DNA of 64,000 nt. Source: Methanothrix harundinacea. GTDB taxonomy: Archaea; Halobacteriota; Methanosarcinia; Methanotrichales; Methanotrichaceae. Shown here in pieces: positions 54,204-62,130 of this stretch (position 1 is the stretch's first letter; every line of letters starts with the position of its first letter). The position numbers and the translations under genes are program-made. Under the pieces are notes generated by a model. The model did no database searches, had not been told where the DNA came from, and saw only the letters and a program-made list of their open reading frames with translations. The stretch covers positions 92,315-156,314 of the forward strand of contig DAXT01000014.1 in assembly GCA_002506535.1 (NCBI GenBank), written 5' to 3'.

Positions 54204-55130
54204 TCAGCACCGCCGCGCCCCGCCCCTCTTCCTCTCGGCGGTCCGGTCGCGGTAGCGGACCTGGTGCCAGTCGTCGATCTCCCAGAGGTCCAGCGCCCGC
54301 TCCTCCTCCTTCAGGTACCCCCGCGCCCTATCCATCAGCTCGTCCCAGTCGACGAGGCGGCCGTCGAACTCCGGCCCCTCGACGCAGGCGAGCTTCGTCT
54401 GCCCGCCAACGTTGACGCGGCAGGCGCCGCACATCCCGGTCCCGTCGATCATGATCGGCATAAGGCTCACCCTCGTCTCGACGCCGGAGGGGGCCGCCGC
54501 CCGGGAGCAGGAGATCATCATGAAGGTGCAGCCGACGAGGTATACCCGGTCGACCTCCTCGGAGGCGAGGACCTCCTTGAGGGGGTCCTTCGCCCACCGA
54601 GCGGTCCCCGCGGCCCGGTCTCCTGAGGCGACGATCAGCTCGTCGGAGACCTCCTCCAGCCGGTCGAGCCAGAAGAGGCTCTCGCCCCGGAGGGCCTCGA
54701 CGATGTATATCACCCGGTTTCCCGCATCCTTCAGGGCTCTTGCCAGGGCCCGGCCGGGCCCCGTCCCGAAGCAGCCGCTGACGACGACGACCGTCCCGTA
54801 CTTGCCCACCTCCGCGGGCCGTCCCAGGGGGCCGGCGAGGTTTGCGAGCTTATCTCCGGGAGAGAGGAGGCCGAGCTTCTTTGTGGAGAGCCCCAGCTCC
54901 TGGAAGACGAGGGTCACCGTCCCCCTCTCCCGGTCCCAGTCGGCGGCGCTCATGGGTATCCTCTCCCCCGCCTCGTCGACCCGCAGGATCATGAACTGCC
55001 CCGGCAGGATCTTCTCGGCGATCTCCGGCGCCCTGATCTCCAGAAGGGTGAAGCCGGGGGCCAACGTCTCTTTCCGGAGGATCTCGTTTTGAACTGATCC
55101 GACGGACCTTTCGCAAGAGGTCTCTATCAT
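54204..55130 (-). CDS. NfnA/SudB-like FAD-NAD(P)-[2Fe-2S] subunit
   Basis: I use the ATG at 55130 (MIETSCERSVGSVQNEILRK), with GGTG upstream; the frame is open to 55604 but the extra part is low-complexity and covers the tRNA-Arg. The roughly 308-residue product has an FAD domain (GQFMILRVDEAGERIPMSAA), an NAD(P) domain (TVVVVSGCFGTGPGRALARA) and the C-terminal [2Fe-2S] region DGTGMCGACRVNVGGQTKLA, CVEGPEFDGRLVDWDELMDR. This is the small subunit of NADH-dependent ferredoxin:NADP oxidoreductase or sulfide dehydrogenase. The large subunit (NfnB/SudA/GltD-like) is not adjacent. Confidence 0.85.
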   Translation of the reverse strand: MIETSCERSVGSVQNEILRKETLAPGFTLLEIRAPEIAEKILPGQFMILRVDEAGERIPMSAADWDRERGTVTLVFQELGLSTKKLGLLSPGDKLANLAGPLGRPAEVGKYGTVVVVSGCFGTGPGRALARALKDAGNRVIYIVEALRGESLFWLDRLEEVSDELIVASGDRAAGTARWAKDPLKEVLASEEVDRVYLVGCTFMMISCSRAAAPSGVETRVSLMPIMIDGTGMCGACRVNVGGQTKLACVEGPEFDGRLVDWDELMDRARGYLKEEERALDLWEIDDWHQVRYRDRTAERKRGGARRC

Positions 55131-55280
55131 GGGGTTCACCAACCTCGCCTGCTGGCAAGGATGCCGGTCCGAGGGACGGAGCTGATGGGATCGTCCATCT
55201 TCGGCAGCCTCCTTGCCGGGCGCATCTCTCCCGTCGATCTCACCGATGGTTGAAATAGTTTCTCCGATCAGGACGGCGAT

Positions 55281-55350
55281 ATCTGGAAGGCGGTATCTAG
55301 AAAGCGGTCTGCGGAAGGCGGTATCGGGAAGGCGGTATCCGGAAGGAGAA
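55281..55350. repeat. Five copies of a 14-bp tandem repeat
   Basis: The unit is approximately atctggaaggcggt: atctggaaggcggt, atctagaaagcggt, ctgcggaaggcggt, atcgggaaggcggt, atccggaaggagaa. It lies upstream of the NfnA-like start and 88 bases before the tRNA-Arg gene. Confidence 0.85.
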
Positions 55351-55438
55351 GCCCGGCCCGGCCCATTGACGCAGGAGTGGCCACCCCTCCTGCCCTGGAA
55401 AAGGTTAATACCCGTTGAGGCGGTAAGGTCCTTTCCGT

Positions 55439-55528
55439 GGGTTCGTAGGGTAGAGGATATCCTAGCGGGCTTCGGAGAGGCTTTCTCGAAGAAACCCGCT
55501 GACCTGGGTTCGAATCCCAGCGGGCCCG
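55439..55528 (+). tRNA. tRNA-Arg (anticodon TCG) with an 18-nt intron
   Basis: The acceptor stem gggttcg pairs with cgggccc (two G-U), discriminator G. The T arm is ctggg-ttcgaat-cccag. The anticodon stem gcggg/cccgc (55465-55469, 55495-55499) encloses cttcgg, then an 18-base insert at the canonical 37/38 position (55476-55493), then a. The insert forms a bulge-helix-bulge: cttc pairs with gaag, with 3-base bulges gga and aaa, and an inner gagg/tctc stem. The mature tRNA is 72 nt. A TATA-like ggttaata lies near 55403-55410 and a T run follows the gene. Confidence 0.88.
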
Positions 55529-55534
55529 TCCGCC

Positions 55535-55540
55535 TTTTTT
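55535..55540 (+). terminator. T run after tRNA-Arg
   Basis: Six T residues start six bases after the tRNA discriminator base, a typical archaeal stop signal for a stable RNA gene. Confidence 0.5.
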
Positions 55541-55545
55541 CTAGA

Positions 55546-55630
55546 TCCAGTCCAATCCAGTCCGATCCGATCCCTTCCAATCCAGCCCATTCCAATCCAG
55601 TCAAATCCGGTCCAGTCCGATCCGATCCGC
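55546..55630. repeat. Pentanucleotide tract (TCCRR)n, 17 units
   Basis: Seventeen consecutive five-base units, mostly TCCAG, TCCAA or TCCGA with a few variants, fill the gap between tRNA-Arg and the start of the next gene's upstream region. No coding or RNA role is apparent. Confidence 0.8.
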
Positions 55631-55708
55631 CATCGCAGGCCGGGCAGCCCTCCCCGGCGGAAAACCCTTTTTTAGAGAAGGCTCCAATAGAGGGGCGGTG
55701 GTGAGGGT

Positions 55709-56656
55709 TTGGTCGACCTTCTTGGAAAAAAGAAGCTGGAAGATGAGATAGAGCGGCTCCGGTCGAGGGTGAGAGAGCTGCAAGAGGAGAACGGCGCCCT
55801 CGACCTCCAGATCGAGAGGCGGGAGGATAAGATCAGGAAGCTATCGGCCGCCTCACAGGAGACGAGCCTCGCCCTGAAGGCCGCCGAGCAGAGGATCGCC
55901 TCCCTCCTGGAGCGGGACGAGAGGGGCGAGGGGGCGGACGAGAAGGAGGATCTCCCTCGCGGACTGGAGGGGGAAAGCCGTCTGCTCACCCCCAGAGAGG
56001 TGGAGCGGCTCCTCGACCGGCTGGACGGCTGCCGGTCCGTCGGCGACGACCTCCTATCCGCCTACCTGATCCCCGGATCGGCGGGAAAGGGCCTCCCCCC
56101 GGAGGTCGGCGAGGTGGTGAAGCGGGCCGGGTCCGACAGGGGCGTCGCCGTCTTCTCCGACCCCCTCCTCTTCACCATCGCCCTCGTCCCCCCCTTCCCC
56201 CTCAAAGAGGAGGAGACGGCCTGGGCAGGGTCCTTTCGGACCGGACCCCTGAGAGAGATCCTCGACGCCCCCGTCCTGGTGGTGGCGGCCCACGCCGGGG
56301 AGACGCTCCTGGGCCTCGCCGTGGGAAGAGACGGCTTCGCCGAGAAGGCCGTAGTCAAGAGCACCGTCAAGGAGAAGCATACCAAGGGCGGCTGGTCCCA
56401 GAAGAGGTTTGAGCGGCTCCGGGAGGAGGACATCCGCCAGCACGCCGACCTCGTCGTCGAGAGGCTCCCTGAGATCCTCAAAGACCGCCGGTCGATCCCA
56501 TCCCGGGCCGTCGTCAGCGGCGACCCCGCCCTCTTGAAGATGATAGTCCCATCTCTGCAGCTTTCGGTCACCGAGGCGAAGATCGGCCGATTCGACAGGA
56601 AGAACCCCGACGAGATCCTGGAGGAGGTCTACGCCTTCGTCCTCCTCCGGGGATGA
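55709..56656 (+). CDS. Vms1/VLRF1-like release-factor-fold protein
   Basis: The 315-residue product opens with TTG (ribosome binding site GGTGA four bases before), then a coiled coil (residues 8-75) and an alpha/beta core. The segment STVKEKHTKGGWSQKRFERL, REEDIRQHADLV is the hallmark of the Vms1/Ankzf1-like release factor (VLRF1) family: an eRF1-type domain in which the catalytic loop bears G-G-x-S/x-Q rather than GGQ. Members cut peptidyl-tRNA on stalled 60S/50S subunits in ribosome quality control. The function here is inferred from the family. Confidence 0.75.
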   Translation: MVDLLGKKKLEDEIERLRSRVRELQEENGALDLQIERREDKIRKLSAASQETSLALKAAEQRIASLLERDERGEGADEKEDLPRGLEGESRLLTPREVERLLDRLDGCRSVGDDLLSAYLIPGSAGKGLPPEVGEVVKRAGSDRGVAVFSDPLLFTIALVPPFPLKEEETAWAGSFRTGPLREILDAPVLVVAAHAGETLLGLAVGRDGFAEKAVVKSTVKEKHTKGGWSQKRFERLREEDIRQHADLVVERLPEILKDRRSIPSRAVVSGDPALLKMIVPSLQLSVTEAKIGRFDRKNPDEILEEVYAFVLLRG

Positions 56657-56772
56657 GCCCCGGCTCGGGAAGGCCGGAGAAGGGGGATGTGGGATGGGTG
56701 CAGTAGGGCGAGATCGGGGCCGGAGGGGGTCCGAAGTGGGGTGGCAGACGAAATAAAAGGAGGTTTTGGAGG

Positions 56773-57654
56773 ATGAGAGACTGGGATAAGGAGAAGAGGG
56801 CCGAAGATCCCGATACTGATGGGGAGGAGCTGGTGAGGCTCGCGCGGGACTGGGACTGGCACGTCCGAAGGGGCGTAGCCATGAACCCGGCCGCGCCCCT
56901 CGATATCCTGGAGGCTCTGGCGGGGGATAGGGTCGCCTGGGTCCGGGAGGCGGTGGCGGCGTCCCCCCGGGCCGATCGGGAGATCCTCGATATCCTCTCG
57001 GAGGACGGCGACGGCTTCGTCCGGGCCGCCGTCGCCAACAACCTCAATACTTCCCCGAAGGTCCTGGAAGCTCTCGCAGATGACGAGACTATGGACTTCG
57101 ACTATTCTCTATCCAAGAACCGCTACATCGTCATGGAGGCGGCGGCCAAAAATCCGAACGCTCCGGCAGAGGTGGTCAGGACCCTATCAGAGCACGCAGA
57201 AGAGGGGGTCCGGTCCGCTGCCGTCTCAAACCCGAACGTCCCAAAAGACGTCCTCTCCAGGAGAAAGACCGACCTCTCCTGGTCAGTCAGGAGGGGTGTG
57301 GCCAGGAGCCCCGCCTCCACCACCGATATCCTGGATCATCTCGCCGCGGACAGGATCCAGGACGTCCGGGCGGCCGTGGCGTCTAACCCCAAGACGCCGG
57401 CCAGCGCCCTGGCGAGCCTCGCCGCCGACCGGGACGTAGAGATCCGGGCTGCGGTCGCGTCGAACCCGGGCGCCGATGCCGAGACTCTGGCACTCTTATC
57501 CCGGGACTGGGCCTGGAAGGTGAGGGAGACGGTGGCCAAGAACCCTTCAGCGCCGGAAGGGGTGGTGAGAGCCCTCGCCGGGGACTCTGACCAGAGCGTC
57601 GGGAAGGCGGCGAGGGGGAGGCTGGCGAAAGATCCCCAGCCTTCGGGCCTTTGA
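56773..57654 (+). CDS. LRV-type (variant leucine-rich/HEAT-like) repeat protein
   Basis: The 293-residue protein is built from about ten 24-residue units such as MNPAAPLDILEALAGDRVAW, VREAVAASPRADREILDILS, VRAAVANNLNTSPKVLEALA and VRAAVASNPKTPASALASLA. The period and the 'V R .A V A . N P . .P ..+L..LA.D' consensus are those of LRV repeats, two-helix solenoids first known from nitrogen-fixation operons and also common in bacteria and archaea. It is probably a protein-binding scaffold. No Fe-S-binding Cys cluster, typical of some LRV proteins, is present. Confidence 0.8.
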   Translation: MRDWDKEKRAEDPDTDGEELVRLARDWDWHVRRGVAMNPAAPLDILEALAGDRVAWVREAVAASPRADREILDILSEDGDGFVRAAVANNLNTSPKVLEALADDETMDFDYSLSKNRYIVMEAAAKNPNAPAEVVRTLSEHAEEGVRSAAVSNPNVPKDVLSRRKTDLSWSVRRGVARSPASTTDILDHLAADRIQDVRAAVASNPKTPASALASLAADRDVEIRAAVASNPGADAETLALLSRDWAWKVRETVAKNPSAPEGVVRALAGDSDQSVGKAARGRLAKDPQPSGL

Positions 57655-57666
57655 GACCTCGAGGAA

Positions 57667-57885
57667 TCATCCCACCTCCCGCTTCAGCATCAGCGTCGCC
57701 GCCCCAAAAGCGATGACGAAGAACCCGACGAGGAAGAGGAGGTCGGGGACGAGGATCTCAGAGACCCCCGCGCCTCTCAGCATCACCGCCCGCAGCGCGT
57801 CGCTGGAGCAGGTGAGGGGGAGGATGTAACAGATCTGCTTGATGAAATCAAAGATCGATTTCAGGGGCCACCAGACCCCCGGTAA
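57667..57885 (-). pseudogene. ABC-2 type permease, C-terminal remnant
   Basis: The last 72 residues of this frame (LPGVWWPLKSIFDFIKQICY, ILPLTCSSDALRAVMLRGAG, then DLLFLVGFFVIAFGAATLML, KREVG) match the C-terminal end of ABC-2/DrrB-type permeases ('SGVFWP.....W......LPLTY..DALR..ML.G.G'). The first 47 codons of the frame show no similarity, and the rest of the permease is missing. The partner ATPase of this class is found 10 kb away, fused to CobN. Confidence 0.75.
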
Positions 57886-58040
57886 GACGGTCGATCTCGG
57901 GGGAGCCCTCAACCTTGTAGAAGTCTCCAGAATACTTTTCCAGGGCGTTCGGCGACCCCTGGAAGACCGCAGCCGATACCGCCAGATGAAATTCTTTCGG
58001 GAAAAGGCTATAACCTTTCCACGCATGGAAGTTAAGAGAG

Positions 58041-58337
58041 ATGTCCCGCATACCCATCGACTCGGATAAAATAGCCGATTTTTGCCGCAAGCATCACATC
58101 CACCGTCTCTCCCTCTTCGGATCGGTCTTGAGAGACGACTTTGGACCGGAGAGCGACGTTGACGTGCTTGTGGAGTTCGAGCCCGGCCATACTCCAGGAC
58201 TTGCTTTCTTCTCGATGGAAGAAGAGCTGTCTCTAATTATCGGGAGAAAGGTGGATCTTAACACCCCCGGATTCTTAAGCCCTCACTTCAGGGACAGAAT
58301 CGAGAGAGAATCGGAAGTGCAGTATGTCACGGCGTGA
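58041..58337 (+). CDS. mntA: MntA-type nucleotidyltransferase antitoxin
   Basis: The 98-residue protein carries the minimal nucleotidyltransferase motif GSX10DXD: Gly27-Ser28 in SLFGSVLRDD and Asp39, Asp41 in ESDVDVLVEF. A third acidic residue occurs in RKVDLNT. The stop lies 14 bases inside the following HEPN gene, a standard antitoxin/toxin overlap. In the family MntA adds AMP residues to a Tyr next to the HEPN active site and thereby inactivates the toxin RNase. Confidence 0.88.
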   Translation: MSRIPIDSDKIADFCRKHHIHRLSLFGSVLRDDFGPESDVDVLVEFEPGHTPGLAFFSMEEELSLIIGRKVDLNTPGFLSPHFRDRIERESEVQYVTA

Positions 58338-58671
58338 TCCAGAAGTTGCCTTGCGCCAGATGCTGGATCATGCCAGGCAAGCGATGATCTTATCGAAGGG
58401 CAAAAGCGCAGAGGAACTTTTAGACAATCGTGTACTTGGCCTCGCAATTATCAGGCTTATGGAGATCGTCGGTGAGGCCGCCAACAGGGTTCCACACGAG
58501 AAACGATCCAAACATCCGCAGATTCCGTGGACATCGATAATAAGCTTGAGAAATCGCTTGATCCATGGCTATGATGCCATTGACTACGAAATCCTCTGGC
58601 AAATCCTGAATCACGACATGCCGGAGCTCGTCTTCTCCTTAGAGAGGATATTAGGCATTAAATTTAAGTAA
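58324..58671 (+). CDS. hepT: HepT-type HEPN toxin RNase
   Basis: The 115-residue protein is helical and carries the HEPN motif RX4HXY: Arg76, His81 and Tyr83 in SLRNRLIHGYDAID. The preceding EIVGEAANRV and IPWTSI segments are typical of DUF86/HepT proteins. The Arg/His pair cuts RNA, and the Tyr is the site of AMPylation by MntA in characterised pairs. It overlaps mntA by 14 bases. It may protect against viruses or stabilise the region. Confidence 0.9.
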   Translation: MSRRDPEVALRQMLDHARQAMILSKGKSAEELLDNRVLGLAIIRLMEIVGEAANRVPHEKRSKHPQIPWTSIISLRNRLIHGYDAIDYEILWQILNHDMPELVFSLERILGIKFK

Positions 58672-58811
58672 GGTGAAGATAAGCGAATGGCAACTTGGTG
58701 ATTATTCCAGATTTTAGGTATTCTTATCCTATTTTAAAAATGGGATTCTGCAGAGGGGCATTTACTGAGCAGCGAAGAGCCAAAAAAGAGGGATTTTCGG
58801 CCCATCCTCCC

Positions 58812-59564
58812 CTAGCCCGTCAGCAGGTCCGCGAGCCCCTCCACTTCCGCAACCGCAAAGTGGAACTCCTCTCCGGCAAGCCCCGCCCTGAAGATCTCCT
58901 CCGTCTCGGGTATCGCCGCCACCACCCGGCTTCCGTCGAGGGATTCCAGCATCGCCGCCTTCCTCTCGTCGTCGACCCGGTTGAGGACGAAGTAGAGGGG
59001 CTTATTGATCTTCTCGGATATCTCGGCGATCTTCTTGGAGAGGAGGATCGACTCGAAGGAGGGGTCCAGGACGGCGAGGATGGCATCGCACCCCGCCTCG
59101 ATCCCCCGCCCGAAGTGCTCGATCCCCGCCTCGGTGTCGACGATAACCATCTCCTTCTCGCCGACCGAAAGGTTGTCGAGGAACTTCTTGGATAGGGCTC
59201 CCATGGGACAGGCGCACCCCTCCCCGAAGTCGTGGATCTTCCCGATGGCGAGAAGCCTGATCCCGTCCTTCACCGTCGTCGCCTCAGGGGGGATCTCGGC
59301 GATCGTCCATCTCCCATCGAAGAACCCGGGACTTTCGCCGCCTAGAGACCGCCTCCCCATCTTCTCCTTAATCCCCCGTTTTCCGCCGAAGTGGTCCATG
59401 AGAGTGGGAGGAAGCTCCATCCCCAGCTGCCGGTGGAGGCCGTAGTTCGACTCGTCGCTGTCGACCACCAGAACGTTGTATCCTCTCTGAGCCATGCTCT
59501 TGGCGAGAAGGGCAGCGACGGTGCTCTTGCCACTGCCGCCTTTTCCGCATACCAAAACTTTCAT
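58812..59564 (-). CDS. cooC: CooC-type nickel-insertion ATPase
   Basis: From ATG 59564 (MKVLVCGKGGSGKSTVAALL) the product has about 250 residues. It carries a deviant Walker A with the signature Lys (GKGGSGKST) and the MinD/ParA-like Walker A' (VLVVDSDESNYGLHRQLG). The CxC of GEGCACPMGAL is the nickel-binding motif of CooC, followed by VIVDTEAGIEHFGRG. CooC dimers supply nickel to carbon monoxide dehydrogenase, essential for acetate cleavage in this type of organism. The CODH genes are not in the window. ATG 59573 is the alternative start. Confidence 0.88.
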   Translation of the reverse strand: MKVLVCGKGGSGKSTVAALLAKSMAQRGYNVLVVDSDESNYGLHRQLGMELPPTLMDHFGGKRGIKEKMGRRSLGGESPGFFDGRWTIAEIPPEATTVKDGIRLLAIGKIHDFGEGCACPMGALSKKFLDNLSVGEKEMVIVDTEAGIEHFGRGIEAGCDAILAVLDPSFESILLSKKIAEISEKINKPLYFVLNRVDDERKAAMLESLDGSRVVAAIPETEEIFRAGLAGEEFHFAVAEVEGLADLLTG

Positions 59565-59573
59565 CCTTATCAC

Positions 59574-60127
59574 ATCCCGCGTTATCCCATAAATCTCGTT
59601 CGCTCTTCAGCCTCCGAAGCGAGCATTCTCATCAGAAACACCTCGTCAGTCGAGAGATAAATCTATCCTGGTGATCTCCAGAGATCTCTTCATCCGAACT
59701 CCCCCTCTCTGAGCCGCTCCTCCAAGGCAAAACCAGCTCGCAGATCTCTTCTGACAAGGTATTTCGGACTGGCGAATTAGGATATATAAGTTTTGTATTT
59801 GGTATCACTAAAGACAGACCTGATAGATGAGTTATAACGGTATTGGTCAAGGATTGGTCATATCCTGAGTATATCTTGAGCATAATACCAGCAGCCATCC
59901 CGGACTTCGGGACGATGGAAATTTGAAGGGGTCATATCCGGCGATGCCATCATCTCTTTAAGCAACAACATATAGCATTCATCTGCATAAATTATTATTT
60001 GATAATCTATTTATAGCAAAAACAGACATTTGATGTAGATCCGATATTACTGATTATGAGAAGATACCCTTCGACCAGGCCTGAACGATATAAGAGGATC
60101 GAAGAAGGGTGATAAGGAGAATAGGTT
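59574..60127. promoter_or_regulatory. Long divergent intergenic region
   Basis: This 554-base, mostly AT-rich region lies between cooC and the BtuF-like gene. TATA-like sequences include atatataag near 59782-59790 and several A/T boxes around 59985-60010 toward the plus-strand gene. Minus-strand frames inside it (for example 59632-59898) lack family features and were not called. No conserved metal operator was recognised. Confidence 0.4.
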
Positions 60128-61405
60128 ATGAAAGGGAAGATGCTGGCATCAATCCTGGCGTTATGCCTGATGGGGGGGATATCGTCAGCCGATTTCACCC
60201 TCCACGTCTACGGCAACGCCGATATGGACGACGTCATCGACGAGAGAGATATCGAATACGCCCGCGCCATCATGGACGGGACGCAGGATATGACGGATCT
60301 CGCCGACGTCAACGGAGATGGCGAGGTCGACGAGGAGGACATCCGGCTGATAGAGGAGATCATCGACGGCACGGCAGCGGAGATCAAGGTGATCGACTCA
60401 GACGGGAACAGCGTCGCCGTCAAGGTGCCGGTGGAGAGGATCGTCATCTACAACCACCAGTGCGCAGAGATCCTCCAGATCCTCGGAGCTGAAGATCAGG
60501 TGGCCGGGGTGAGAGACACCTTCGAGAAGCAGGGGAACAGGTTCCCGCAGATCAGCAAGAAGAAGAATATCGGAAGCGGTGCCGACGTGGACATCGAGGC
60601 TATAGTCTCCATCGATCCTGACCTGATAATAGCCTACACCTTCTACCCGACCAAAGAGGACCTGGAAGCAAAGCTCCCCTCGGCTATCCCCATCCTACGG
60701 ATCGACTGCGCCGGTGGGGGTCCCTGCGGGATCGACTCCATCAGGGACGGCGTATCGATCCTCGGATACCTCCTTAATGCGAGGGAGGAGGCTGCAAGAT
60801 ACCAGGAGTGGCACGACATGTACGTCGGAGCCGTGGAGGCCAGAACCTCTGCAATCCCCGAAGATGAGAGGGTGAGGGTCTACCTGGAGTCCACCCCGGA
60901 GGGGTCCGAGACGATCTCCTCCAGAACCGCAATCGGAAAGAACCACCCCGCCGGAAACCTCATTGAGCTGGCGGGCGGGGTGAACATCGCCGCAGGCCAG
61001 CTCCCCCTCTACATGGACACCGACAACGAGTACGGCGAGATCGAGACGGAGTGGGTCCTGGAGCAGAACCCCGAGGTGATCGTCGGCAGGGCCATGGGAG
61101 CTGGGGTGAGGCCCTACGAGAACGAGGACGACTCCCTCCTGCGGGCCTACTCCGATCAGATCAAAGGCCTTCCTGGGTTCGACGGTGTCGACGCCGTGAA
61201 GAACGACCGGGTCTACATCATCACCAACGATCACGCCGTCACCCCCAACTATCCGTCGGCGCTCCTCCTCCTGGCGAAGTGGTTCTACCCGGAGATCTTC
61301 GACGACCTCAACCCGAAAGAGGCCCATCTGGAGTACCTGGAGATGATGGGGATCTCAAAGGAGGTCGCCAACAAGAACACCTACTACTATCCGGCGGTGG
61401 CCTGA
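60128..61405 (+). CDS. Secreted protein: dockerin-like domain fused to BtuF/FepB-like binding protein
   Basis: The 425-residue protein has a signal peptide (MKGKMLASILALCLMGGISS). A dockerin-like pair of calcium-binding loops comes next (GNADMDDVIDERDIEYARAI, then ADVNGDGEVDEEDIRLIEEI; residues 30-85). A class III periplasmic-binding-protein fold of the BtuF/FepB type follows (VPVERIVIYNHQCAEILQIL, VDIEAIVSIDPDLIIAY, VNIAAGQLPLYMD, KNDRVYIITND). It probably binds a corrinoid, siderophore or other metal chelate. There is no lipobox. The permease gene is not in the window; a FecE-like ATPase lies 1.2 kb downstream on the other strand. Confidence 0.82.
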   Translation: MKGKMLASILALCLMGGISSADFTLHVYGNADMDDVIDERDIEYARAIMDGTQDMTDLADVNGDGEVDEEDIRLIEEIIDGTAAEIKVIDSDGNSVAVKVPVERIVIYNHQCAEILQILGAEDQVAGVRDTFEKQGNRFPQISKKKNIGSGADVDIEAIVSIDPDLIIAYTFYPTKEDLEAKLPSAIPILRIDCAGGGPCGIDSIRDGVSILGYLLNAREEAARYQEWHDMYVGAVEARTSAIPEDERVRVYLESTPEGSETISSRTAIGKNHPAGNLIELAGGVNIAAGQLPLYMDTDNEYGEIETEWVLEQNPEVIVGRAMGAGVRPYENEDDSLLRAYSDQIKGLPGFDGVDAVKNDRVYIITNDHAVTPNYPSALLLLAKWFYPEIFDDLNPKEAHLEYLEMMGISKEVANKNTYYYPAVA

Positions 61406-61640
61406 ATGACCCCGAAGCTTGCGATCGGTAGATTTGCTATCGTCTTTCTCGCCCTGGCGCTGGCGGCGGTGCCGTGGGTGATCCTGACGAGGCCGTTGAT
61501 CGACTCCAGGAGCGTCGTCTTCCCGGCGCTGTTGGGCCCCCCGATCACCACGTACTCCCCCGGGTTGACCGATAGGGATAACCCCCTTATCACCGGCTTA
61601 TCCCCGCCCTCGTACGCCGTATAAATCCCGTCAAGCTCAA
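61387..61640 (-). pseudogene. ABC ATPase, N-terminal remnant
   Basis: The minus strand from about 61640 encodes IIELDGIYTAYEGGDKPVIR, GLSLSVNPGEYVVIGGPNSA and GKTTLLESINGLVRITHG, the start of an ABC ATPase through Walker A. After about 55 residues the similarity ends and the frame stops at 61387. Signature, Walker B and His switch are missing. It has no proper start codon in good context and converges with the BtuF-like gene, overlapping its last codons. Confidence 0.75.
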
Positions 61641-62112
61641 TTATGCTTAATCGCTCCCTCCATCGGAGATCGGATGTAAGATATGGTGGCCATATCCTGG
61701 GAAATATGGAGGCCGTATCCTCGGAGGACCCTCTGATATCGGGCGGCGGAAGAGGGTGGCAAGACCCGGCAAACCGCCCCCATGAATATCAGCATGATAT
61801 CAGCATCATATCCGGCGTCCCATTGCAGAGGCTAAAGAGAATATCACAGATCGTAATAAGGATTTCGATGGATTACGACTATAATCAATTAAACTATGAT
61901 TAAATTCACATCCATACATATTTCTATTCATTGATATAAGTCATAAACGCGTTCTCTTCGCTATTCTTTGCTGCTATGTTAAGGGCAATAACTCCTGATC
62001 CAAGATGCAACAGATCATATCCCCTGAGGGAAGGGCTAGTTGGATGGCGACCGAGACAACCGTTAAATATCTCGCCATATAAAAGCGATATTTGTAAGAG
62101 AATTAGGAAAAT
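61641..62112. other. Intergenic stretch without a supported gene
   Basis: This 472-base stretch starts GC-rich, with short repeated elements (ggccatatcc, ggccgtatcc), and turns AT-rich after 61850. TATA-like boxes near 62080 (gccatataaaa) may drive the FmdE-like gene. No ORF has coding character. Confidence 0.4.
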
Positions 62113-62130
62113 ATGGTGATCATTTTGGAG

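Noticed and set aside
59632..59898. 88-codon minus-strand frame upstream of cooC
   Set aside because: No family features; it lies in an AT-rich control region.
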